DNA of 7,726 nt, from positions 1 to 7,726 of the forward strand of contig JAJCYX010000237.1 in assembly GCA_029262715.1 (NCBI GenBank). The letters run 5' to 3'. The notes beneath the pieces were generated by a model. It made no database searches. It saw only the letters and a list, made by a program, of their open reading frames with translations, and had not been told where the DNA came from. The DNA is from Chloroflexota bacterium (GTDB taxonomy: Bacteria > Chloroflexota > Dehalococcoidia > Lucifugimonadales > Lucifugimonadaceae). Shown here in pieces: positions 1 through 5,871 of this stretch (the stretch's first letter is position 1; every line of letters starts with the position of its first letter). A program made the translations under genes and the position numbers.

Positions 1-376
1 GCCCTACGGTGATCCAACCCGCCTCTCCGGGTTCAAGAGATATGGGCTTTTCCGTGACGGTCTGTGAGCTTCCCTTTGACACAGTCAGCCGGACCATTAG
101 TTCTCCTGCGTCCTGATACGTGTGCGTTGGAGTGCTCTCGGTGCTGGTCACTCCGTCTCCAAAGTCCCAGAGATAGCTGGTTCCGTCAGAGTCCTCAACT
201 GGTGTGAAGCTCACTTCCAGCGGCACAGGCCCACCGTCTGAGGACGACTGGAAGTCCGCAACCGGTGCTGAAGAACTACATGCGACAGCAGCTACGGCTA
301 TTCCAGCAATGAGGAACTGCAGGGCCAGTCTGAAACGTGCGGTGCGGTAGAGATTGGTGAAAGGCGATTGGTTCAA
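1..376 (-). CDS. PKD-domain lipoprotein, N-terminal part (cut by window edge)
   Basis: This is an open minus-strand frame that runs off the left edge; about 125 codons are present. With the TTG start at 376 the protein begins MNQSPFTNLYRTARFRLALQ. A hydrophobic stretch (about residues 17-32, FLIAGIAVAAVA) is followed by Cys33 and SSS, which reads as a lipoprotein signal peptide with lipobox AVAC. Residues about 40-115 form a PKD (polycystic kidney disease) Ig-like domain, with the signature WDFGDG at 70-75 and THTY at 84-87. PKD domains usually serve surface binding or act as spacers in secreted proteins, so export and lipid anchoring are likely; the catalytic or binding partner lies beyond the edge and is unknown. 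No in-frame ATG or strong ribosome site is visible. An in-frame TTG at 418 is an alternative start, but 376 gives a more normal signal-peptide length. The PKD call is firm; the exact start is not. Confidence 0.82.
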   Translation of the reverse strand, partial: MNQSPFTNLYRTARFRLALQFLIAGIAVAAVACSSSAPVADFQSSSDGGPVPLEVSFTPVEDSDGTSYLWDFGDGVTSTESTPTHTYQDAGELMVRLTVSKGSSQTVTEKPISLEPGEAGWITVG

Positions 377-587
377 TTGATCTGTGTCGGTGTCAGAAAC
401 CTGTCGAAATCTGTTCAACCGGATATTGGGAGCAGCGCTGTTCAACTTTATTCGAAACGCTGATTTTATGTGGGAGATTGGTTTCAATGACCGTGCCGTG
501 CTGTTTGTCCGTACTTGCGAGATGTACGAGACATGGGGACTCAGGGATTGCGCTGGTGCTCCTCCGCTACCGTATCGGTGGTGAGAA

Positions 588-616
588 CACACACTGAATT
601 GTGATTTCACTGTGTG
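588..616. promoter_or_regulatory. 29-nt inverted repeat, candidate operator
   Basis: The arms CACACACTGAA (588-598) and TTCACTGTGTG (606-616) are inverted copies matching at 10 of 11 positions, around a 7-nt spacer, TTGTGAT. A second dyad, GTGA-TT-TCAC (601-610), is nested inside. The element lies about 150 bp upstream of the response regulator start and about 210 bp upstream of the lipoprotein start, so it could control either. The symmetry and between-genes position suit a binding site for a dimeric regulator. No U-run follows it, so it is not a canonical terminator. The binding protein is unknown. Confidence 0.45.
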
Positions 617-759
617 CCGCCCCATCAGCCCTTCGTGGTGTATCCCCGGAACTATCGTCCGCCATTGCTCGGTAGAGTCAGACTAGCTGGCAAGCAATCC
701 TGCTGCTGCGATATTCAAACGGTGAACCGACCGGCACCCCTCTATGGCCGGATCAACGC

Positions 760-765
760 GAGGAA
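760..765 (+). promoter_or_regulatory. Ribosome binding site of the OmpR-type regulator
   Basis: GAGGAA stands just ahead of the ATG at 769; GAGG ends five bases before the start codon. This supports the chosen start, which also gives a receiver domain of normal N-terminal length (MAATILVVDDE). Confidence 0.7.
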
Positions 766-768
766 CCT

Positions 769-1494
769 ATGGCTGCCACAATACTGGTGGTTGATGACGA
801 GCAAGACATCCTTGAGCTGGTTTCCATGCGGCTTGAGATGGCTGGATACCGCTCCGTGCTTGCGGCATCGGGCGAAGAAGCCTTGCGGTCGTTCTTTGTA
901 GAGCGCCCTGATCTTGCGATAGTCGACATCGATCTTCCTGTAATGGATGGCATCGAACTCTGCTCTCGCATGAGGGAAATGTCTGACATTCCAGTGATTT
1001 TCCTCTCCGCCATGGGGTCAGAGCTTGACCGGGTCAAGGGTCTGCAAGCTGGCGCAGACGACTACATCGTCAAGCCATTCGCCAAAGATGAGCTGATCGC
1101 ACGGGTAGAAGCGGTGATGCGGCGCGCGTCGATGCCTGCTCTCAAAGGCGGAGAAGATTCATATATCGATGCCCAGCTAACCATTGATCACCGGGCGCAC
1201 CTGGTAGCTGTTCGCGGCAGCGAAGTTGCGCTCTCCCCTCTCGAATACCGACTCCTGACGTCGCTTGTAAGGCACTCAGGACAGGTGCTGAGCCATCACC
1301 AGCTACTGGATATGGCCTGGGGTCCGAACGCCATGGAGACCTCGCCCGACAGCGTGCGGTTGTACATCTCGTACCTCCGCGCCAAGATCGAAGAGAATTC
1401 CAAGCGGCCGATGTTGATAGAGACGGTTCGAGAGTTTGGGTACCGGTACGTGCGGCCTGCATACTACGAGCAGTCCGAAGCTCAGGCAGCCTAG
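769..1494 (+). CDS. OmpR/PhoB-family response regulator
   Basis: This 241-residue protein has the full two-domain architecture and typical length of the OmpR/PhoB family. The receiver (about residues 4-116) shows the acidic pocket D9-D10, the phospho-acceptor D53 in VDIDLP, switch residue S80 in FLSA, and K102-P103 in IVKPF. The C-terminal winged helix (about 132-231) carries ALSPLEYRLLTSLVRHSGQV and then SVRLYISYLRAKIEE, the recognition-helix region, ending in a wing with TVREFGYRY. It is therefore a cytoplasmic DNA-binding transcription regulator activated by phosphorylation at D53. It converges on the CHASE-PAS histidine kinase gene 42 bp away, its likely kinase by proximity. The set of target genes cannot be read from the sequence; the inverted repeat at 588-616 could be an autoregulatory site, which is inference. 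The family is certain; a specific name such as PhoB or WalR is not justified. Confidence 0.96.
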   Translation: MAATILVVDDEQDILELVSMRLEMAGYRSVLAASGEEALRSFFVERPDLAIVDIDLPVMDGIELCSRMREMSDIPVIFLSAMGSELDRVKGLQAGADDYIVKPFAKDELIARVEAVMRRASMPALKGGEDSYIDAQLTIDHRAHLVAVRGSEVALSPLEYRLLTSLVRHSGQVLSHHQLLDMAWGPNAMETSPDSVRLYISYLRAKIEENSKRPMLIETVREFGYRYVRPAYYEQSEAQAA

Positions 1495-1536
1495 TTCCGC
1501 TCTACAGCGCATTATCATTATGTGGTGACCCACCGG
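1495..1536. other. Short convergent intergenic gap
   Basis: Only 42 bp separate the stop codons of the plus-strand regulator and the minus-strand kinase. I find no strong hairpin followed by a U-run on either strand; the best dyad is a 4-bp GGTG/CACC stem near 1524-1534. The two transcripts may therefore overlap at their 3' ends. Confidence 0.5.
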
Positions 1537-3705
1537 CTAGGCGGCACGTTCCGTTCCAGTGCTGTGCGGTAGGGTTACGGTGAACTCAGAGCCGTTGCCC
1601 TGGCTGCTCGTTACCGACACCGCCCCACCGTGTAGCTCAACTAGCACTTTCGTGATTGCGAGACCAAGTCCGGTTGATCCTACTTGCCTCGACTCGTTCC
1701 GATTTATCCGTGCGAATCGCTCAAACAGCTTTGACTGATCTTCTCTACTAATCCCGACGCCGTTGTCTTTCACCGTAACTATCAAGTTCTGGTCATCAGA
1801 CGCGGCTCTTACCGTGATCGCGCCGCCTTCTGGCGTGTATCTGAGAGCGTTCGAGAGAAGGTTGGTAAATACCTGTCCGATGCGAATTCGGTCTACATAA
1901 ATCGTCGGTAGTTCAGTCGAAACGTCAATTGTGACCTGCTGATTTTTAGCAGAGAAATCGGCCGACATCGACTCGACCAGTTCCTCCAGCAATGACGAGA
2001 CAGCTACATTTGTGGGCTGAAGATCGAACCGAGCATTGTCGATCCTGGAGAGGTCTAATATGTCAGCAACAAGGCGTGCAAGCCGGTTGCTGTTGCGCCT
2101 GACGACCTCAAGCAGCCGTACCGATTCTGCAGAGTGCTCTCCACCGGCTTCTTCGAGTAGCAGGTCAACGTATCCGACGATAGACGTGAGCGGCGTTCGC
2201 AATTCATGCGAGACCATCGATACAAAATCGGTCTTTGCCTCTTCCGCGGAACGTTCGACTGTAACGTCACGGAAGACAAACAGGCGACCGAGGTATTGCC
2301 CCGAGGTGTCGTTCACCGGTGAGGATGACATCGAAAGCGTCCTGGCCGCAGGTGATTTGATCCGCACATCAAGCGCCGCCACAGCTGCGTCGTTATTACT
2401 GCTTAACCGCGCCAGCGCCTGGAAGAAACCTTCCCTGTCCTCGAGTTCAACCGTTGCCGATTCTCGAACGGCGCTCCAATCCTTTTGGACCAGCACGTCA
2501 GGATCAGGCATCCCGAAGGCTTCAGCAAAAGAGTAGTTGGCAAGTAGCAGTCGATTCTTGGCGTCGAGAACAACGATGCCTTCGATGGCGGACCCCACAA
2601 TCACCCTCATCTGGCTTGTTTTCAGGTCAAGGTCTGAGTGCGCTGTGCTCCGTGCTTTGAGCAGAGAGAACATGGAGATGGAAGCGAACACAGTCAACCC
2701 AAGTCCGGCAGACAGAACGATGATCCACACGTTCCGTTCGAGAGCGCTTAGACCGAACTGCTCAGGCGTCTCAAACTGCAGGTTCCACCGCCTGCCCGCG
2801 AAATCGAGACTCGCCTGCACCCAACCCCTGGCTAGCGAGCCGTCTGCATCAGCGTCAAGCTCAGGGAATATCAGCGAAGACGGTCGCCCCGGAGCGGCAT
2901 CGAACACTCTCAGCGGCACTCCTCCGAGGCTGTTCCGCTCAAGCGGTCCTGCCAGAAAGTCAGCAGCACGGTAGACGGTGAACGCATAGCCAACAAGCGG
3001 ACCTTCCGAAGGATGCTTGCCCGGCGCAGGATCACCGAAAACGGGTTGGAACACAAAGAAGCGCGGTTGTGATGATTGGTTGGTGCGTAGTGTTGTGACA
3101 CCTGATGCAACCGGTGCACGATCTCGCAACGATTCCTGCACGGCGGTGCCGAACCTGGGATCTGAAACCAGGTTCTCACCCGGCTCAATCAGGCCTTCAA
3201 TAGGCGGGAACATGAACGCAACTGGAAACCGTTCGGCATTACCGGGTTCCGCGCCAAAGTCCTGCAGGTCAATCCCTTGCCTCTGCATCGACTCGATAAA
3301 TGTTGCTGCGTCTGCACCAGCCACTCGCGGGGCGAATCCGACGCTTTCAGATCCTGCAACACGCTGGTTGAGGGTGCTGGCGAATATCTGGAATTTGTCG
3401 TTCGTCAGCTCACTCTCTGATCTTATGAACGCTTCGAGTGCCGCCATTTCGGTGAAACTGTTTTCAAGGTCAGAGAGCACAGAATTGGAAGCACCATCAA
3501 CCATGTCGGCAAAGCGCTGCTCGCTTTGCGAATTGAGTAACGCTCGAACGCCAAGCGCCGTTCCTATCGTCATTGCGAGCAGCATCAGGAATGTTGCTGC
3601 GGCCGCGATCACACCCAGACGACGTGTAAATGTGCCGCCAGACGCATAGCCTGACCCGCCACCAGCGTCTCTGAACGGGAATCGAGGTTCGACAGCCAGG
3701 CCCAT
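1537..3705 (-). CDS. CHASE-PAS membrane sensor histidine kinase
   Basis: This 722-residue protein has, in order: a Gly-rich cytoplasmic N-terminus; TM1 (about 29-52); an extracytoplasmic CHASE ligand-sensing domain (about 80-265, with VGFAPRV, RFPVAFMFPP and FFVFQPVF); TM2 (about 325-350); a PAS domain (about 362-480); HisKA with the H-box SHELRTPLTS, phospho-acceptor His500; and HATPase_c with N-box NLLSNALRY (615-623), G1 DNGVG (647-651) and G2 GLGL (679-682). All key catalytic residues are present, so it should be an active kinase (or kinase/phosphatase) at the membrane. CHASE domains are known to bind small extracytoplasmic ligands; the ligand here is unknown. The start ATG (3705-3703) overlaps the stop of the upstream gene in TAATG, with GAGG seven bases ahead inside that gene, so translation is probably coupled. 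It has no receiver of its own. Likely partners are the receiver-PAS-GAF-like protein and the convergent OmpR-type regulator. Confidence 0.95.
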   Translation of the reverse strand: MGLAVEPRFPFRDAGGGSGYASGGTFTRRLGVIAAAATFLMLLAMTIGTALGVRALLNSQSEQRFADMVDGASNSVLSDLENSFTEMAALEAFIRSESELTNDKFQIFASTLNQRVAGSESVGFAPRVAGADAATFIESMQRQGIDLQDFGAEPGNAERFPVAFMFPPIEGLIEPGENLVSDPRFGTAVQESLRDRAPVASGVTTLRTNQSSQPRFFVFQPVFGDPAPGKHPSEGPLVGYAFTVYRAADFLAGPLERNSLGGVPLRVFDAAPGRPSSLIFPELDADADGSLARGWVQASLDFAGRRWNLQFETPEQFGLSALERNVWIIVLSAGLGLTVFASISMFSLLKARSTAHSDLDLKTSQMRVIVGSAIEGIVVLDAKNRLLLANYSFAEAFGMPDPDVLVQKDWSAVRESATVELEDREGFFQALARLSSNNDAAVAALDVRIKSPAARTLSMSSSPVNDTSGQYLGRLFVFRDVTVERSAEEAKTDFVSMVSHELRTPLTSIVGYVDLLLEEAGGEHSAESVRLLEVVRRNSNRLARLVADILDLSRIDNARFDLQPTNVAVSSLLEELVESMSADFSAKNQQVTIDVSTELPTIYVDRIRIGQVFTNLLSNALRYTPEGGAITVRAASDDQNLIVTVKDNGVGISREDQSKLFERFARINRNESRQVGSTGLGLAITKVLVELHGGAVSVTSSQGNGSEFTVTLPHSTGTERAA

Positions 3706-4982
3706 TACGCTGCCTCAGGCATCGAGCGATTTCGATCGATCAAGCCATCAAGACCGTCGTTTTGCGCTGCGAGACCTCCACCTGCTACCGATAACACGGG
3801 CTGGCTTCTCATTTTTGCCAGTGCCGCGGCAATCATGGTTGCGCACCGGGCCAGGACGACTCCGTTCCGATCACTCTTGTCGTCCGTTTCGATGCATCCA
3901 ACGGAGACGGAAACACGCGTTTCGTACTCTTCAGATGACCATTCGGTCGTCCACGACTCAAACTCATCAGGGGTCGAACCTCGCTGGACAAGGCTAGATA
4001 CGCCGCGTCCCTTTGCCTGAACGCCTAGTTCAGCCATGATTTGCAGCCTGCTCAGTTCCGGGCGCCAGAGTGCGGCTTCGAATCGATTGAACTTCACCAG
4101 TACGCCTATCCTCACAGCAATGTCTGCGCATACAGCCTCGATGCCAGACGAAATCTGTAACGGCTCGTCAATCCGGACGATGTTTCGCTGTCGATTCTCT
4201 TCCGATGACTGATTGTTGATATCCCGCATTGCACAGACGGTGACAGGCTTGTTTGCCCAGTAGTGCGAAAACGGCCAGAACTCCACTTCATTGACCTGCA
4301 GCATGCAAACGTCGAACTGACGGACAGGTTCAACCAGCGGGTGAGTCTGGGCATGTCCAGACTCTTCACGCAGCATCTGTGCTCGGACTGGCTGGCCAGG
4401 AGTCAGTTCGATGCCAAGCGGTGAACCTGTGAGCTCCGCAGCTGATCTACCCAACAACGACTCTGCACCGGCGCTTACGAGCACGATGTCTCCAGACTCG
4501 CCAATCACGACGATGCCGTCTGCACTATCGATTATCGCGTTACGGAATCGAGCTTCAGCTACAGTCGCCGTGACTTCTGCTTGCTGGCGCTGAGTTGTGA
4601 TCGCTGCCGATCTGACTGCGTTGAGCAGGTCTTCGGCGTAACAGTCCTCTTTCGTGAAAGCGGCCTTAGCACCAGCCTGAGAGAGAGTGTCAACGAGAGA
4701 ATCGTCAGTGACTCCGGTTAGCACAATAAACGGAACATTGGGTTGAGCTGAGTTGAACCGTGAGCAGGTCTCTATCCCCACGGAGTCCGGAAGCGTCAGG
4801 TCAATGACCGCCAGTCCGAAATCGACATCGGCTGCCTCTTCCAGTCCTGCCTGAAGAGACCGGGCCTGCGTCACGTTGAACTCTCCGGGAGCAAAGTGCC
4901 TGACTCTCTCCAAAAACAGGTTTGCTGCGTTCGGGTCGTCCTCGATCAGAAGCAGTTCAGTGGCTCTCGAGCCTGTTGGCAT
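3705..4982 (-). CDS. Receiver-PAS-GAF-like signalling protein without output domain
   Basis: This is a 425-residue soluble protein with no signal peptide or membrane segment. The receiver (about residues 9-125) keeps D15-D16, phospho-acceptor D61 in VIDLTLP, T89 in IVLTG and K111, so it looks competent for phosphorylation. An Ala/Gln-rich helical linker (about 122-147) leads to a PAS domain (about 145-255, starting FRNAIIDSADGIVVI, with a SLLGRSAAELTG segment). Residues about 268-392 look like a divergent GAF domain, with a final helix near ARCATMIAAALAKM. I see no HisKA, HATPase, GGDEF, EAL, HD-GYP or DNA-binding motif; the protein ends in a Gly/Asp-rich tail. It is the first gene of the pair and overlaps the CHASE kinase start by one base, so it probably acts with that kinase as a relay, phosphate sink or allosteric partner (inference). 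AGGA eight bases before the ATG supports the start. REC and PAS are secure; GAF is tentative. Confidence 0.88.
   Translation of the reverse strand: MPTGSRATELLLIEDDPNAANLFLERVRHFAPGEFNVTQARSLQAGLEEAADVDFGLAVIDLTLPDSVGIETCSRFNSAQPNVPFIVLTGVTDDSLVDTLSQAGAKAAFTKEDCYAEDLLNAVRSAAITTQRQQAEVTATVAEARFRNAIIDSADGIVVIGESGDIVLVSAGAESLLGRSAAELTGSPLGIELTPGQPVRAQMLREESGHAQTHPLVEPVRQFDVCMLQVNEVEFWPFSHYWANKPVTVCAMRDINNQSSEENRQRNIVRIDEPLQISSGIEAVCADIAVRIGVLVKFNRFEAALWRPELSRLQIMAELGVQAKGRGVSSLVQRGSTPDEFESWTTEWSSEEYETRVSVSVGCIETDDKSDRNGVVLARCATMIAAALAKMRSQPVLSVAGGGLAAQNDGLDGLIDRNRSMPEAA
3713..3716 (-). promoter_or_regulatory. Internal ribosome binding site for the CHASE kinase
   Basis: GAGG on the minus strand lies inside the last codons of the receiver-PAS-GAF-like gene, seven bases before the kinase ATG at 3705. 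Together with the TAATG stop/start overlap it points to termination-reinitiation coupling of the two proteins. Confidence 0.5.
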
Positions 4983-5000
4983 GTGCAGAATCCTGGCAGA

Positions 5001-5029
5001 GTATTACCGTCGAAAAACGTCAGTGACAC
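5001..5029 (-). promoter_or_regulatory. Weak promoter candidate for the signalling gene pair
   Basis: On the minus strand GTGTCA (5029-5024) matches the sigma-70 -35 consensus at 4 of 6 positions, and TAATAC (5006-5001) matches the -10 consensus at only 3 of 6, with a 17-bp spacer. The start codon at 4982 would then follow a very short leader. The gap between lipB and this gene is where a promoter is expected, but the boxes are poor and this is a low-confidence call. Confidence 0.22.
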
Positions 5030-5048
5030 TGGACCATGCGTGATCCAG
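5029..5048 (-). terminator. Hairpin downstream of lipB, possible terminator or operator
   Basis: Read as minus-strand RNA, this 20-nt segment (CUGGAUCA, loop CGCA, UGGUCCAG) pairs over 8 bp, one of them a G-U wobble, around a tetraloop. On the plus strand the dyad is broken by C-A mismatches, so the fold fits transcripts coming from lipB. It lies 88 bp after the lipB stop. A run of five U follows, but only about 11 nt later, so it is not a textbook intrinsic terminator. It also abuts the weak promoter candidate, so an operator role is the alternative. Confidence 0.33.
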
Positions 5049-5136
5049 CCGCTATTCGGTAATGGTGTGCTAAAGGTGTGCGCCGAACAATTGGGGGCTG
5101 CACTCACGGTCCGTGGCGGCACGCCGACGCTCTTGG

Positions 5137-5871
5137 TCAGACGGCCTGATCTGACGGCGATACCGGGACGATGGTCCTCTGGAGTAACTCGCCGAGCCGC
5201 TTTGCTGCAATCGCTGAAACGCTCTTAACGCTATGAGCGACTCCGGTTTCCTGCTCAATCGATGTCACCGGCAGTTCTGGCATGCCGCACGGCACGATCA
5301 TAGTGAAGTGAGACAGGTCGGTGGTCACGTTGAGGGCCAGGCCGTGCATAGCCACGCCACCGCTCACCCTCACACCCATCGCAGCTATTTTTCTACCTGC
5401 CGGGTTCTGGCCTTTCGGTGGCTTCGCACCGGGCTCGCCTCCCACCCACACTCCGGTCTTGCCAACGACTCGATGCCCGTTGATCCCGTAGTGCCGGAGA
5501 GTGTCGATGACGACCTGTTCGAGGATCCGTACGTAGCTGACAGGCCCGAGTTCTGCGGCGCGGATGCTGATGACCGGATACATGACCAGTTGCCCGGGTC
5601 CGTGATAGGTGACCTCACCACCTCGATCCGTATCAACTACATAAGCGCCAATTGAGGACAACGCTGCATCATCGGCAAGGATGTCGGATCGCTCCGCCCG
5701 CCTGCCCAGTGTGTAGACCGGATCATGCTCAAGCAGAAGCAGAGTGTCGGGGGCCGTATCCGCTTTCCTGCGCTCGAAAAGTGACCTTTGTAGGTCGAGC
5801 GCTTCCTGGTAGTCGATCTGGCTGAGCCACGACGACCGCAGTTCAGGAAACGGCTGAGAGTCGCCAGTCAT
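5137..5871 (-). CDS. lipB: Lipoyl(octanoyl) transferase LipB
   Basis: This 244-residue cytoplasmic enzyme moves the octanoyl group from octanoyl-acyl carrier protein to the lipoyl lysine of E2-type domains, the first step of endogenous lipoylation. Family signatures are LLLLEHDPVYTLGRR (44-58), RGGEVTYHGPGQL (83-95), GKTGVWV (137-143) and AMGVRVSGGVAMHGLALNV (164-182). The catalytic pair is visible as Lys161 (RKIAAMG) and Cys195 (VPCGMPEL). Its length fits LipB. A Gly/Pro/Lys-rich stretch at about 144-160, between GVWV and the catalytic Lys, appears a little longer than in LipB sequences I recall. The ATG overlaps the E2 stop as ATGA, and no good ribosome site precedes it, so it is probably translated by reinitiation after E2. 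This puts the modifying enzyme directly behind its own substrate protein. LipA, which inserts the sulphurs, is not in the window. Confidence 0.97.
   Translation of the reverse strand: MTGDSQPFPELRSSWLSQIDYQEALDLQRSLFERRKADTAPDTLLLLEHDPVYTLGRRAERSDILADDAALSSIGAYVVDTDRGGEVTYHGPGQLVMYPVISIRAAELGPVSYVRILEQVVIDTLRHYGINGHRVVGKTGVWVGGEPGAKPPKGQNPAGRKIAAMGVRVSGGVAMHGLALNVTTDLSHFTMIVPCGMPELPVTSIEQETGVAHSVKSVSAIAAKRLGELLQRTIVPVSPSDQAV

Larger units (their letters stand above)
377..768. other. Divergent intergenic region without a convincing gene
   Basis: This stretch of about 390 bp separates the leftward lipoprotein gene from the rightward response regulator gene and should hold the promoters of both. 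I see no protein-coding frame with family features and no RNA gene. It holds a 29-nt inverted repeat (588-616), a 9-bp direct repeat CTGTTCAAC (411-419 and 438-446) with a further GTTCAA at 371-376, and the ribosome binding site of the regulator. A TAAAAT box on the minus strand (within 465-475) resembles a -10 element, but no -35 element stands at the right distance, so I do not call a promoter there. Confidence 0.6.

Noticed and set aside
384..584. A 66-codon plus-strand frame starting with GTG in the intergenic region
   Set aside because: It has no ribosome site, no recognisable domain and an unusual Cys/Trp-rich composition, and it overlaps the start region of the lipoprotein gene. It is most likely chance.
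688..703. A sigma-54-like promoter (TGGCAAG followed by a GC) upstream of the regulator
   Set aside because: The distance from GG to GC is one base too long for the sigma-54 consensus and the downstream half is CTGC rather than TTGC.
614..901. A 95-codon plus-strand frame overlapping the regulator start
   Set aside because: It lies out of frame over the well-supported regulator gene and has no family features.
1522..1536. Possible terminator hairpin in the convergent gap
   Set aside because: The stem is only about 4 bp and no U-run follows on either strand.
2036..2536. A 166-codon plus-strand frame inside the kinase gene
   Set aside because: It is a Ser/Arg-rich antisense shadow of the kinase catalytic region, without motifs of its own.
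3017..3649. A 210-codon plus-strand frame inside the kinase N-terminal region
   Set aside because: It is antisense to the CHASE domain coding sequence, whose minus-strand frame shows clear family motifs.
5233..5655. A 140-codon plus-strand frame inside lipB
   Set aside because: It is antisense to conserved LipB motifs including both catalytic residues, and has no features of a real protein.
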